Shown here in pieces: positions 36,755 to 46,689 of a stretch of 64,000 nt of DNA. The first letter of the stretch is position 1; each line of letters opens with the position of its first letter. The DNA lies in contig NZ_NHPP01000010.1 of assembly GCF_002838835.1 (NCBI RefSeq), positions 124,001 to 188,000 on the forward strand, written 5' to 3'. The stretch is from Siphonobacter sp. SORGH_AS_0500 (GTDB taxonomy: Bacteria; Bacteroidota; Bacteroidia; Cytophagales; Spirosomataceae). Below the pieces are notes generated by a model. It did no database searches, had not been told where the DNA came from, and was given only the letters and a program-made list of their open reading frames with translations. The position numbers and the translations under genes are program-made.

Positions 36755-38167
36755 ATGTCACACGTTAGTGCTGTTGTAAGGCCTCCTTTGGTGACTGGTG
36801 GGAAATCCTACCACGATATTACCGAGGACGTATGTCGGCAGGTAGAAGGCAAGCCTACTGCTTCGTGGAAAATCGTTTTCGGCATTTCTACTATCGTACT
36901 GCTTCTGGGAACTGCTTCAGTATTCTGGACCTGGTGGGACGGTTTAGGAAACTGGGGATTAAATAAAACGGTAGGTTGGGCCTGGGATATTACCAACTTC
37001 GTATGGTGGGTAGGTATCGGTCACGCCGGAACGCTGATTTCAGCAATCTTACTTTTATTCCGTCAGAAGTGGCGGACTTCAGTTAACCGTGCTGCGGAAG
37101 CAATGACAATTTTCGCGGTTATCTGTGCAGCTAGCTTTATCTTAATGCACGCAGGTCGTGCGTGGTTAGCTTACTGGTGTATTCCTTTCCCTAATACCTA
37201 CGGCTCAATCTGGGTTAACTTTAACTCTCCACTGGTATGGGACGTATTCGCTATTTCTACGTACTTCTCAGTATCTTGTTTGTTCTGGTACGTAGGTCTG
37301 ATTCCTGACCTTGCTACGATTCGCGACCGTGCGAAAAACAAAGTATCCAAGTACATCTACGGATTACTCTCCATGGGTTGGAACGGTAATACTAAAACTT
37401 GGTTCCGTTACGAATACGTATCGTTGATCCTGGCTGGTATTTCTACTCCTCTGGTACTTTCTGTACATACGATTGTATCGTTTGACTTTGCTACGTCTGT
37501 TATTCCAGGCTGGCACACAACGATCTTCCCTCCTTACTTCGTTGCAGGGGCAATTTTCTCTGGCTTCGCCATGGTAAACAACCTGCTGTTGATTATTCGC
37601 TGGACCTTTAAGTTACAGGATTACATCACGATCGAGCACATCGAAACGATGAACAAAATCATCACCGTGACGGGATCGATTGTAGGTATTGCTTATATTA
37701 CTGAGTTCTTCATTGCCGCTTACTCGGGCGTAGAATACGAAAGTTATGCCTTCATTAACCGTGCCTTCGGTCCTTACTGGTGGGCATATTGGGCGATGAT
37801 GAGCTGTAACGTAATCACTCCTCAGTTCTTCTGGGTTCGTAGCATCCGTCGTAGTATTACCTGGACTTTTGCTCTGTCTGTAGTAGTAAACATCGGTATG
37901 TGGTTCGAGCGTTTCGTAATTATCGTAACCTCTCTGCACCGTGATTACCTGCCTTCAAGCTGGGCTATGTTCTCTCCAACAATCATCGATATTGGTGACT
38001 ACGTATTCACATTCGGTTTATTCTTCTTCCTGTTCCTGCTTTTCGCTAAGTACTTACCCGTAATTAACATGGCGGAAGTAAAAGGAGTAATGAAGAGTTC
38101 TTCGGAACGTTTCCCTTACAAAGTGAAACCAAACACGAAGAAACCAGGCGAACACGTGACCGAATAA
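36755..38167 (+). CDS. actC: Alternative complex III subunit ActC (NrfD/PsrC-like, quinol site)
   Basis: 470 residues, polytopic inner-membrane NrfD-type subunit with about nine to ten membrane helices (SWKIVFGISTIVLLLGTASV; NFVWWVGIGHAGTLISAILL; TIFAVICAASFILMHAGRAW). In characterised complexes this subunit carries the menaquinol site and a possible proton path. It is paralogous to ActF downstream. Sixty-eight bases after actB and 34 before actD, all in one transcript. Confidence 0.94.
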   Translation: MSHVSAVVRPPLVTGGKSYHDITEDVCRQVEGKPTASWKIVFGISTIVLLLGTASVFWTWWDGLGNWGLNKTVGWAWDITNFVWWVGIGHAGTLISAILLLFRQKWRTSVNRAAEAMTIFAVICAASFILMHAGRAWLAYWCIPFPNTYGSIWVNFNSPLVWDVFAISTYFSVSCLFWYVGLIPDLATIRDRAKNKVSKYIYGLLSMGWNGNTKTWFRYEYVSLILAGISTPLVLSVHTIVSFDFATSVIPGWHTTIFPPYFVAGAIFSGFAMVNNLLLIIRWTFKLQDYITIEHIETMNKIITVTGSIVGIAYITEFFIAAYSGVEYESYAFINRAFGPYWWAYWAMMSCNVITPQFFWVRSIRRSITWTFALSVVVNIGMWFERFVIIVTSLHRDYLPSSWAMFSPTIIDIGDYVFTFGLFFFLFLLFAKYLPVINMAEVKGVMKSSSERFPYKVKPNTKKPGEHVTE

Positions 38168-38201
38168 CCTCATTAATAGGATAAAGCATACAATCCGTAT
38201 T

Positions 38202-38741
38202 ATGGATACTAACAAAAGATTTTTAGTAGGGGTGTACGATGATGATGATGAAGTAATGGCTGCTGTAAAAGCAGTTCGTTCCAGCGGCATCAAAATCCAC
38301 GATGTATACACGCCCTTCCCCGTTCACGGTTTAGATAAAGCCATTGGGCATCCCCGTACTCGTATTCCTATGGCAGCTTTTATGTTCGGCTGCTTAGGTT
38401 TGCTAACCATGTTTGTATTCACACTATACACCATGGCAATCGACTGGCCTATGAATATTGGTGGTAAGGACTTTTATGCCTTCCCTGATTTCATCCCTCC
38501 GATGTTTGAGTTTACAGTATTGTTTACTGCATTCGGAATGGTATTTAGCTTCTTTATTACAAATGGTTTATGGTGGGGTAACAAAGCGGTTATTTTCGAT
38601 CTGCGTAGTACGGACGATAAATTCGTAATGGCTATTGACACCGCTTCTAACCAGAAATCAGAAGCAGAAATCGAGAAAGCTCTTCGTGATACAGGAGCAA
38701 TCGAGGTGAATGTGAAAGAAGTAATTGAAGAAGAAGCTTAA
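38202..38741 (+). CDS. actD: Alternative complex III subunit ActD (DUF3341)
   Basis: 179 residues with two membrane helices (about residues 61-80 and 105-127) and soluble ends. DUF3341 family: start FLVGVYDDDDEVMAAVKAV, then VYTPFPVHGLDKAIGH. A small structural subunit that ties ActC and ActF; no cofactor. Close spacing on both sides within the act operon. Confidence 0.93.
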   Translation: MDTNKRFLVGVYDDDDEVMAAVKAVRSSGIKIHDVYTPFPVHGLDKAIGHPRTRIPMAAFMFGCLGLLTMFVFTLYTMAIDWPMNIGGKDFYAFPDFIPPMFEFTVLFTAFGMVFSFFITNGLWWGNKAVIFDLRSTDDKFVMAIDTASNQKSEAEIEKALRDTGAIEVNVKEVIEEEA

Positions 38742-38796
38742 AAATCAGATAGAACTACCTCTGTGTTTCTATCAGTAATTATCAACTGATTGTACA

Positions 38797-39423
38797 ATGA
38801 AAAAATACCTACCGTTTGTGTGGATTGCAGCCTCCCTCGTGGTGGTTGGGCTAGCGTCCCTGAAACGTGATCCTCAGCATCAGGCATGGGAGTTTGCTCC
38901 TAACATGTACTATCCAGTAGGATACGAGCCCCTGTCTCAAATTGACGCTAACCCTATTAACAGTGCAACGGGTAAAGGAAATTTGAACATGCGTGTTCCG
39001 GTAAAAGGCACGATTCCTCGTCAGTACTTTGCTAGTACAGATGGAGATTCAGTTATTTCCAAATTGGAAAAAATGGACATGATTGCCCGTAACATTGGTC
39101 CAAATGACTTGGCTGTCGCTGAAACTGCACTAACTAATCCTTTCCCAACTGATGAGAAAGTGACCAAACAGGGTGAGTTACTTTACGGTCGTTACTGCCT
39201 GCATTGCCACGGCGGAAGCGGTAAAGGAGATGGCCCTGTAGGTAAGAAATATGGTGGGGTACCGGTTTACTCTAGTGATGCATTGAAAGATTTGAATGAC
39301 GGACATATCTACCACGTAATTACCTACGGAAAAGGACGGATGTGGCCTCACGGTTCTCAGGTTTCTCCTGAAGATCGCTGGAAGATCGTTCAATATGTTC
39401 ACAAACTTCAGCAAGAACCCTAA
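38797..39423 (+). CDS. actE: Alternative complex III subunit ActE, mono-heme cytochrome c
   Basis: 208 residues. One CxxCH heme site (GRYCLHCHGGSGKGDG) and a likely axial Met in GRMWPHGSQV. Anchored by an N-terminal hydrophobic segment (YLPFVWIAASLVVVGLASL) with no Cys at its end, so the lipoprotein anchoring described for some ActE proteins is not visible here. Takes electrons from ActA and passes them to a mobile or oxidase-bound cytochrome. Confidence 0.92.
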   Translation: MKKYLPFVWIAASLVVVGLASLKRDPQHQAWEFAPNMYYPVGYEPLSQIDANPINSATGKGNLNMRVPVKGTIPRQYFASTDGDSVISKLEKMDMIARNIGPNDLAVAETALTNPFPTDEKVTKQGELLYGRYCLHCHGGSGKGDGPVGKKYGGVPVYSSDALKDLNDGHIYHVITYGKGRMWPHGSQVSPEDRWKIVQYVHKLQQEP

Positions 39424-39494
39424 TCAATCAAGAGAGTTAGTTGTTAATTGTGTCAACGATTGGCGAATAACTGATAACGAATAACGTAAGTATA

Positions 39495-40814
39495 ATGGCA
39501 GAGCACAATCACCATTTTGATCCAGCGGAGATGGAAGAATGGTATGACTTTACCTCCTCCTCGAAACGGAAGCTGATTATCGGTATGCTGGCAGGTCTGG
39601 CTACTCTTTTGATTGGTGCGTTTTTAGTATCGAAAGGTCTTGGAATCGGAATCGAACATGCCCACGAGCACGCAGAACACGCCGCTCATGGTCATGAAGC
39701 TCATCATGGTTTACCCGTTTGGGCGAAACGTGTAGTAGCTAACCTTTGGATGAACGCTGAGTTTTTTACAGGTATTTCAGTAATCGGAATGTTCTTCATT
39801 GCGATTCAGTACCTTTCGTGGGCGGGATGGTCTTCGATCATCAAACGTATCCCTGAAGCTTTCCCAGCATTCTTACCTTTTTCAGGAGCAGTACTGTTAA
39901 TTCTTTATTTTGCTTTTGGACAGGAATTGTTCCACTGGCGTCATGAAGGAGTAATGGATCCTGAAAGCGATCATTACGATAAAATCATTGCTGGCAAGAG
40001 CTGGTATTTGAATAACGCGTTCTTTGTTATTAGAACGGTACTTTACATTGGTTTATGGTATGGCCTTTGGGTATTCCTGCGGAACCTTTCGAAGCAGGAA
40101 GATGAGATCGGTGGAACCGAGTGGTGGTACAAAATGAAAAACCTTTCACGGGCTTTCGTTTTAGTATTTGCCGTTACTTCTTCTACCTGTGCTTGGGACT
40201 GGGCTATGTCGATTGATACGCACTGGTTCTCAACGATGTTTGGTTGGTACCACTTTGCTTCATGGCACGTATCAGGCTATGCTGTTATCACTCTGACAGT
40301 TATTTTCCTGAAAGAAAAAGGATACCTGCGTAGTGTAAATGAGAACCACTTACACGATTTAGGTAAATTTATGTTTGCCTTCTCTATCTTCTGGACTTAT
40401 GTATGGTTCGCTCAATTTCTGTTGATCTACTATGCAAATATGCCTGAAGAAACGATCTATTTCCGTGAGCGTTTCAGCGGATACGGTGGAATCTACAAAG
40501 CTCCTTTCTTCATCAACTTAATTATGGGCTTCTTGGCTCCATTCTTATGGTTCATGACTCGTGATGCTAAACGTAACTTTACCTTCCTGAAAGTTGGAGC
40601 TTGTGCAATCCTGGTGGCTCACTATTTTGATTTCTATCAGATGATGATGCCAGGTATTATGGGTGAACACGGTGGAATTGGTTTGATCGAATGGGGAACG
40701 ACTCTTTTCTTTGCTTCTGCTTTTGGTTTTGTGATCAACAACCAATTAACGAAGCTTTCGTTAGTGGCTAAAAACCACCCGATGTTAGAAGAAGCTGTTC
40801 ATCACGATATTTAG
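39495..40814 (+). CDS. actF: Alternative complex III subunit ActF (NrfD-like)
   Basis: 439 residues, about ten membrane helices, paralogous to ActC. A His-rich loop (HAHEHAEHAAHGHEAHHG) follows the first helix on the N-terminal side. Conserved stretches include LILYFAFGQELFHWRHEG and MPEETIYFRERFSGYGGIY. In the complex it is the second large membrane subunit, without a proven quinone site. Fifty-four bases before coxB, which supports a joint act-cox supercomplex. Confidence 0.94.
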   Translation: MAEHNHHFDPAEMEEWYDFTSSSKRKLIIGMLAGLATLLIGAFLVSKGLGIGIEHAHEHAEHAAHGHEAHHGLPVWAKRVVANLWMNAEFFTGISVIGMFFIAIQYLSWAGWSSIIKRIPEAFPAFLPFSGAVLLILYFAFGQELFHWRHEGVMDPESDHYDKIIAGKSWYLNNAFFVIRTVLYIGLWYGLWVFLRNLSKQEDEIGGTEWWYKMKNLSRAFVLVFAVTSSTCAWDWAMSIDTHWFSTMFGWYHFASWHVSGYAVITLTVIFLKEKGYLRSVNENHLHDLGKFMFAFSIFWTYVWFAQFLLIYYANMPEETIYFRERFSGYGGIYKAPFFINLIMGFLAPFLWFMTRDAKRNFTFLKVGACAILVAHYFDFYQMMMPGIMGEHGGIGLIEWGTTLFFASAFGFVINNQLTKLSLVAKNHPMLEEAVHHDI

Positions 40815-40868
40815 TCTAGTATTCGTAGAGCTGTTTTGAAATAGAAAGTATTAAAAACAAAGATTGTC

Positions 40869-41984
40869 ATGGTTTATATCGTTGGTTTGCTGGCGGCGGT
40901 TCTTTTGGTACTAACTCTGGTAGTACTGAATAGAATGTCCGTGTTTACCAAAGGATTCGCTTCTGCTCAGGACGCGAATACCCCTGGTATGGCAAACAAA
41001 ATCAATGCGGCATTATTGCCAATTGTATTCCTGCTTGGAAGTGCTGCCGGAGTTTGGTCTTTCGTTGAGGCGGCTCCTAAATTCCTGCCTTCTCCTTCTT
41101 CGGAGCACGGCGTGCATACCGATACGATGTTCTGGTGGTTTATGGCAATTGTTACAACTGCCTTCTTCCTGACTAGTATTTTATTATTCGTATTTGCGTT
41201 CAAGTATCAATACGATCCGAAACGTAGAGCTACGTTTTATCCTGTTAACCACCGCCTTGAATTAGCTTGGACCGTAGTTCCTGCTATTGTAATGGCAATC
41301 ATGGTGTTCATGGGTTGGAGAGTATGGCGTGATATCACTAGCGAAGCACCCGCAGATGCTTATGTAATTGAAGTGACGGGTAAACAGTTTAACTGGATTG
41401 CTCGTTATCCCGGTGTCGATAACAACAAGTTAGGTAGTTACAATTACAAGTTAATTGACGCTACTAATGAAGTAGGTATCGATATGACGGACGAGAACTC
41501 ATTCGATGACGTAATCAGCAATACGCTTTACATTCCTAAAGGTGTTCCCGTTCTTTTGAAAATCCGTGCTCGTGATGTATTGCACAGTGTGTTTTTACCT
41601 CACTTACGCGTGAAAATGGATGCCGTTCCTGGTATGCCTACCAAATTCTGGTTCAAGGCTACTAAGTCAACGGACGAAATGAAAGCTGAAACCAATGATC
41701 CTAAATTTGAGTACCGTTTGAACTGTACTGAAATTTGTGGTCAGGGGCACTTTTCTATGAAGATGAACGTAGTTGTATTGGAAGAAGAAGACTTTCAGGC
41801 TTGGTTGAAGACTCAGAAATCTTTCTTGGCTACCAATGCTAGTTATTTAGATCGTGTACCTGCTCGTTTAAAAGCTAAAGCGATGAAGTATACAGAATCT
41901 GGATCGGAAGAAGCTCCTGCTGAAGGAGAAGCTCCCGCTGATAGCACTGCGTCAGCATCCGCTGCTACTGCTTCACTTCGTTAA
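40869..41984 (+). CDS. coxB: Cytochrome c oxidase subunit II
   Basis: 371 residues. Membrane helices near the N-terminus, then the CuA domain: EYRLNCTEICGQGHFSMKM gives the Cys-x3-Cys, His and Met ligands, with the first His in RDVLHSVFLPHLRVKMD. CuA accepts electrons from cytochrome c or directly from the act complex. The C-terminal tail is low-complexity (Ala, Glu, Pro, Ser), with no fused heme domain. In the act-cox operon, 27 bases before coxA. Confidence 0.94.
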   Translation: MVYIVGLLAAVLLVLTLVVLNRMSVFTKGFASAQDANTPGMANKINAALLPIVFLLGSAAGVWSFVEAAPKFLPSPSSEHGVHTDTMFWWFMAIVTTAFFLTSILLFVFAFKYQYDPKRRATFYPVNHRLELAWTVVPAIVMAIMVFMGWRVWRDITSEAPADAYVIEVTGKQFNWIARYPGVDNNKLGSYNYKLIDATNEVGIDMTDENSFDDVISNTLYIPKGVPVLLKIRARDVLHSVFLPHLRVKMDAVPGMPTKFWFKATKSTDEMKAETNDPKFEYRLNCTEICGQGHFSMKMNVVVLEEEDFQAWLKTQKSFLATNASYLDRVPARLKAKAMKYTESGSEEAPAEGEAPADSTASASAATASLR

Positions 41985-42011
41985 TCTTGTATCTTTAAAT
42001 CATAACGCGAT

Positions 42012-43904
42012 ATGGCAACGGCTGCACTGACTCACGACGCTCATGATGCACACGAGCACGAGCATGAGCATCACGAGCAAAATTTTATTCAGAAATACGT
42101 TTTTTCTGAAGATCATAAAATGATTGCTAAGCAATACCTGATTACGGGTATTATCTGGGCTTTCATTGGTGGTTTGCTTTCTATCTTATTCCGTCTTCAG
42201 TTAGGTTTCCCTGACATGAAGCTGGACGGACTTCGCTGGCTATTAGGCGAGTGGATCAATCCAGAAGGAAAATTAGAATCTGAGTTCTACCTAGCTCTGG
42301 TTACGATGCACGGTACCATCATGGTATTCTTTGTATTGACAGCCGGTTTGAGCGGTACGTTCTCTAACTTCTTGATTCCTCTACAAATTGGTGCTCGTGA
42401 TATGGCATCGGGCTTCTTAAACATGCTTTCATACTGGTTCTTCTTAGTGGCTAGTATCATCATGTTAAGCTCTCTGTTCATTTCTACAGGTCCAGCAGCG
42501 GGCGGTTGGGTAATTTATCCTCCCTTATCTGCTATTCCAACCGCATCGAATGGTTCAGGAATGGGTATGTCGCTATGGCTGGTTGCAATGGCTCTATTCA
42601 TTGTCTCTCAGTTGATGGGTGGACTTAACTACGTAACGACGATTATCAACTTACGTACTCGTGGTCTTTCATTCAGCAAATTACCTCTGACCATCTGGTC
42701 ATTTTTCCTGACAGCAGTATTAGGTATTCTTTCATTCCCTGTACTGTTATCAGCAGCTTTGTTACTGATCTTTGATCGTAACTTTGGAACGAGCTTCTAT
42801 ATTTCTGAAATCTACATTGGTGGAGAAGCTCTTCCCCAACAAGGTGGTTCTGCGATCTTATTCCAGCACTTATTCTGGTTCTTAGGTCACCCTGAGGTAT
42901 ACATCGTATTATTACCTGCTTTAGGTATTACTTCAGAAGTTATCGCTACCAACGCACGTAAACCTATTTTCGGTTACCGTGCCATGATTGGTTCGATGTT
43001 AGGTATTACGCTGTTAGCGTTCATCGTTTGGGCTCACCACATGTTCGTAACAGGTATGAACCCCTTCTTAGGTTCTGTGTTCATGTTCTTAACGCTGATT
43101 ATTGCCGTACCTTCAGCAGTAAAAGGCTTTAACTACATTACCACGCTCTGGAGAGGGAACATCGTCTTTACGCCTGCGATGTTGTTCTCTATCGGTCTGG
43201 TGTCTCTGTTCATCGCTGGTGGGGTAACGGGTATCATTCTGGGTAATGCTGCTTTGGATATCCAGTTACACGATACCTATTTCGTAGTAGCTCACTTCCA
43301 CTTGGTAATGGGTTCTGCTTCATTCTTCGGTCTGATGGCAGGGGTTTACCACTGGTTCCCCAAAATGTACGGTCGCATGATGAATAACACCTTAGGTTAT
43401 ATTCACTTCTGGCTGTCATTCATTGGTGTATTCTGTGTATTCTTCCCCATGCACTACATTGGTATCGCTGGTTTCCCACGTCGTTACTACTCATTCTCTA
43501 CGTACGATATGACGAACTCTTTCGCTGACTTGAACCAGTTCATCAGCGTTGCGGCGATCATAACGTTTGCAGCTCAGGGTATTTTCGCCTTTAACTTCTT
43601 CTACTCAATTTTTAAAGGTAAGAAGTCGGTTCAAAACCCATGGCGTTCCACTACACTGGAGTGGACTACACCAGTAGTAGTAGGTCACGGCAACTGGGAA
43701 GGTCCTATTCCTGCGGTATACCGTTGGCCTTATGACTTCTCGAAACCAGGAGCAGTAGAAGACTTCATTCCTCAGACGGTTCCTTTCTCTGCTACGCCAG
43801 AGTCTAACCTTCCTGAAGAAAATGAGCAAATTGCTCTCGAGAAAACAATTGAGGAGTTACACCCTTATCAAAAAGAAGTTTCAGCTAAGTCTGGTGGACA
43901 CTAA
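42012..43904 (+). CDS. coxA: Cytochrome c oxidase subunit I
   Basis: 630 residues, twelve or more membrane helices, catalytic subunit with heme a, heme a3 and CuB. Visible motifs: HGTIMVFFVLTAGLSG, FWFLGHPEVYIVLLPALG (CuB His and cross-linked Tyr), WAHHMFVTGM, and HDTYFVVAHFHLVMG (heme ligands). The N-terminal tail is His-rich (HDAHEHEHEHHEQ). Glu/Tyr pattern suggests an A-type oxidase. Last gene before a terminator. Confidence 0.95.
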   Translation: MATAALTHDAHDAHEHEHEHHEQNFIQKYVFSEDHKMIAKQYLITGIIWAFIGGLLSILFRLQLGFPDMKLDGLRWLLGEWINPEGKLESEFYLALVTMHGTIMVFFVLTAGLSGTFSNFLIPLQIGARDMASGFLNMLSYWFFLVASIIMLSSLFISTGPAAGGWVIYPPLSAIPTASNGSGMGMSLWLVAMALFIVSQLMGGLNYVTTIINLRTRGLSFSKLPLTIWSFFLTAVLGILSFPVLLSAALLLIFDRNFGTSFYISEIYIGGEALPQQGGSAILFQHLFWFLGHPEVYIVLLPALGITSEVIATNARKPIFGYRAMIGSMLGITLLAFIVWAHHMFVTGMNPFLGSVFMFLTLIIAVPSAVKGFNYITTLWRGNIVFTPAMLFSIGLVSLFIAGGVTGIILGNAALDIQLHDTYFVVAHFHLVMGSASFFGLMAGVYHWFPKMYGRMMNNTLGYIHFWLSFIGVFCVFFPMHYIGIAGFPRRYYSFSTYDMTNSFADLNQFISVAAIITFAAQGIFAFNFFYSIFKGKKSVQNPWRSTTLEWTTPVVVGHGNWEGPIPAVYRWPYDFSKPGAVEDFIPQTVPFSATPESNLPEENEQIALEKTIEELHPYQKEVSAKSGGH

Positions 43905-43926
43905 GCCAGAAGCGATTCTAACTTTC

Positions 43927-43957
43927 AAAAACGGAACCTTACGGGGTTCCGTTTTTT
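43927..43957 (+). terminator. Terminator after coxA
   Basis: Stem 43927-43938 with 43945-43956 (GGAACC core with A/T extensions), six-base loop, then a run of seven T. Ends the act-cox unit. Confidence 0.88.
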
Positions 43958-44028
43958 TGTGAGCCTGGCAAAAGGAAAGGTTGAATTTTAAGCAAATACT
44001 TAAAGATTAGATTGAAATCTTTTTATCG

Positions 44029-44054
44029 TTGAAGAAAATTCAGTAGTATCTTTG
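44029..44054 (+). promoter_or_regulatory. Probable promoter of the ctaA unit
   Basis: TATCTTTG (44047-44054) is an exact TAnnTTTG. TTG at 44029-44031 is 15 bases upstream, shorter than usual. A small hairpin with T run (about 44000-44024) lies just before. Confidence 0.5.
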
Positions 44055-44076
44055 TAGGCAAGTAACGAAGGGCAGT

Positions 44077-45096
44077 ATGAATTACAGAAAGTTAGGTATT
44101 GCTACCATTATTGTCGTTTATCTGGTTGTTGTAGCCGGAGGCGTGGTACGTAGTACAGGTGCAGGAATGGGTTGTCCTGACTGGCCCCGCTGTTTTGGTA
44201 GCTGGGTTCCTCCCACTGATATATCCCAATTACCCGCCAATTATCAGGAAATTTTCGGAGCAAAACTCAAAGGTGAAGTTCTTTTCAATCCAGTAAAAAC
44301 ATGGACTGAATACGTAAACCGACTGGTAGGAGTATTAGCGGGAATATTTGTTTTTGCTACCTTTATTGCCTCTCTTAAATACTGGAAACGTGACAAGACG
44401 ATAGTAGGGCTGTCTTTCCTCTCTTTTCTATTAATGGGTTTTCAAGGCTGGTTGGGAGCAAAAGTGGTATCAACTGAGCTGAAACCTTTGATGGTAACCC
44501 TGCACATGCTGGTAGCCATCATCATAGTTTTCGTATTGATTTATGCTGTTGCCCGAGCTTATTCTGAGGTTAGTGAAGTTGAAAAAGTAACTCATAAGCC
44601 TAAGCTGAATTTTATATTAGCGACGGCTATTATTTTATCAGTGGTTCAAATCCTGCTGGGTACGCAGGTACGTGAAGCCATTGATGAAGTAATATTCAGA
44701 ATTGGTTATGATAACCGCGATCAGTGGATTGAACAAGCCAGCCAATCAGGACTTTGGTTTTATGTACACCGCTCTTTTTCTCTAATCGTATTTGGTTTTC
44801 ATATTTGGTTCATTCGTTCGTTAATGAAGAATACGAGTCACAATGGCCTACTGCGATCGTACGGAAAAGCGATGCTAACTCTGGTAGGGGTAGAAATCCT
44901 CACGGGCGTAATCATGGCGTATTTTTCCATTCCTGCGTACTTACAGCCGGTACATTTGACGCTGTCGATTATCATGTTAGGCGTACAGTTTGTAGCCTTT
45001 TTATTATTGAATGCCGAGAACGTTTTCGGTAGAATTAATAGGGTAGACGCGGAAGCATTCGCAACGCCCTTACATACGAGCAATGTCCGAAATTAA
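44077..45096 (+). CDS. ctaA: Heme A synthase
   Basis: 339 residues, about eight membrane helices. COX15/CtaA: oxidises the C8 methyl of heme O to a formyl group, giving heme A for the oxidase. Key region GGVVRSTGAGMGCPDWPRCFG-type at the N-terminus, later the helix regions with LHMLVAI and HRSFSLIVFGFHIW carrying heme-ligand His. Overlaps ctaB by 14 bases, so the two steps of heme A synthesis are co-translated. Confidence 0.93.
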   Translation: MNYRKLGIATIIVVYLVVVAGGVVRSTGAGMGCPDWPRCFGSWVPPTDISQLPANYQEIFGAKLKGEVLFNPVKTWTEYVNRLVGVLAGIFVFATFIASLKYWKRDKTIVGLSFLSFLLMGFQGWLGAKVVSTELKPLMVTLHMLVAIIIVFVLIYAVARAYSEVSEVEKVTHKPKLNFILATAIILSVVQILLGTQVREAIDEVIFRIGYDNRDQWIEQASQSGLWFYVHRSFSLIVFGFHIWFIRSLMKNTSHNGLLRSYGKAMLTLVGVEILTGVIMAYFSIPAYLQPVHLTLSIIMLGVQFVAFLLLNAENVFGRINRVDAEAFATPLHTSNVRN

Positions 45097-45973
45097 AACG
45101 AGCGTACTGGATCTTACCTGGCAGGAAAAAGCCAAGGCTTACTTCGAGTTACTCAAGCACCGCTTAAGTAGTTACGTAGCCTTATCAGGAACTTTTGGGT
45201 ATTATCTGGCAGTCAAAGAGATTAACTGGTTTAATCTGATCCTCATCACGATTGCTGGTTTCCTCATTACGGGAGCTTCCAATATAATCAATCAGATTTA
45301 CGAGAAAGATACTGATTATATGATGAAACGGACGCGGAATCGTCCCTTACCATCCAATCGGTTGACGGTTACTGAAGCGACTGTGTTCTGCCTGATTTTA
45401 ACGGTAATCAGTCTTTTTCTGTTTGTCCACTTCTTTAATTTCCGCTCGGCTGTTGTAGCTCTGCTTTCGGTAGTACTATACGGATTTGTCTATACGCCTC
45501 TTAAGCGGTCGGGAGCGATTGCTGTTTTTGCGGGAGCCTTTCCGGGAGCTTTTCCCCCTATGATTGGATGGGTAGCAGCTACCAATGCGTTTGGCTGGGA
45601 ACCGGGTGTATTATTTGCAATTCAGTTTTTCTGGCAATTTCCTCACTTTTGGGCTTTGGCCTGGATGATTGATAGCGACTATAAGCAAGCGGGCATTCAA
45701 TTATTACCTTACAACGGAAGTAAAGATCGCAAGACGGCGAAGGCCATTATTGGGTATACCCTTTTCCTGTTACCCTTAGGCTGGATACCTTATGAATTGG
45801 GAATTACAGGCATTACCTCGGCCATTCTGGCAACGATTGGAGGTCTGCTCTTCCTGGCTCATGGCATTTACTTATTCCGGGTTGTGAATGATGCCGCCGC
45901 CCGTCGATTATTCTTTGTTTCTATATCCTATCTGCCGATCCTTCAGATCGTGTTTTTGTTAGATAAAGCGTAA
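45083..45973 (+). CDS. ctaB: Protoheme IX farnesyltransferase (heme O synthase)
   Basis: 296 residues, UbiA-type prenyltransferase with about eight membrane helices. Catalytic acidic motifs are visible: NQIYEKDTDYMMKRTRNRPL (first, N-x2-x-DxxxD-like) and AWMIDSDYKQAGIQLLP (second). Adds a farnesyl group to protoheme, giving heme O. Start lies inside the ctaA end by 14 bases. Confidence 0.94.
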   Translation: MSEIKTSVLDLTWQEKAKAYFELLKHRLSSYVALSGTFGYYLAVKEINWFNLILITIAGFLITGASNIINQIYEKDTDYMMKRTRNRPLPSNRLTVTEATVFCLILTVISLFLFVHFFNFRSAVVALLSVVLYGFVYTPLKRSGAIAVFAGAFPGAFPPMIGWVAATNAFGWEPGVLFAIQFFWQFPHFWALAWMIDSDYKQAGIQLLPYNGSKDRKTAKAIIGYTLFLLPLGWIPYELGITGITSAILATIGGLLFLAHGIYLFRVVNDAAARRLFFVSISYLPILQIVFLLDKA

Positions 45974-46009
45974 ACTCATTTAATTCCCACGGGAGTAATC
46001 ACTGTAGTT

Positions 46010-46603
46010 ATGAATACGGAAGTAACATCGGTAAAAAACTTTACGGAAGAAGCGAAACCTACGTTTTCGTTTAATCCGAAAAAATTTATGCTTTGGCTGG
46101 CTATTGCCAGTATTACCATGTCTTTTGCTGGTTGGACGAGTGCGTATCTGGTTCGCCGGGCAGAAGGAAACTGGTTAGAGTTTGAAATCCCCATGATTTT
46201 CTGGTATAGCACAGGGGTATTGCTGATTAGTAGCATTTTTATGCATTTATCAGTACGTGCTGCAAAAAAAGACCAATTTGGTCCTCTGAAAACAGCGATT
46301 TCGATTACTTTTGCACTCGGCTTGGTCTTTCTTTACTTACAGGTTCAGGGATTTTATGAATTGGTAAGCCAGAAGCTATTCCTCGTCGGCAATCCAGCAG
46401 TTTCTTTTTTTGATGTTTTAATTTTCATTCACGGTTTGCACGTCATCAGTGGCTTGATTGTTTTGATCGTCTCTTTTGTGTCGGCCTGGCAAATGAAGAT
46501 TCATTCTAAAAATAGAAACCGTATCGAGATGGCTGCCATGTATTGGCATTTTCTGGATGGATTGTGGCTATACCTGTTTGTCTTCCTTTTGAATTTCCGG
46601 TAG
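46010..46603 (+). CDS. Cytochrome c oxidase subunit III-like protein (short)
   Basis: 197 residues, about five membrane helices, of the subunit III/CyoC family (FMLWLAIASITMSFAGWTSA; FIHGLHVISGLIVLI; AAMYWHFLDGLWLYLFVFL with the conserved Trp-His-Phe). One of two subunit III genes in tandem; this one is shorter and lacks the first two helices of the larger type. Both are common in Bacteroidota aa3/caa3 clusters. Confidence 0.9.
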   Translation: MNTEVTSVKNFTEEAKPTFSFNPKKFMLWLAIASITMSFAGWTSAYLVRRAEGNWLEFEIPMIFWYSTGVLLISSIFMHLSVRAAKKDQFGPLKTAISITFALGLVFLYLQVQGFYELVSQKLFLVGNPAVSFFDVLIFIHGLHVISGLIVLIVSFVSAWQMKIHSKNRNRIEMAAMYWHFLDGLWLYLFVFLLNFR

Positions 46604-46689
46604 AACAAACGCCTCGGTGATTTATTCACCAAACGTCTCTCAACGGAGCGAAAAAACGAAATTATTAACTGTAAACCGAATTAGCGTAC

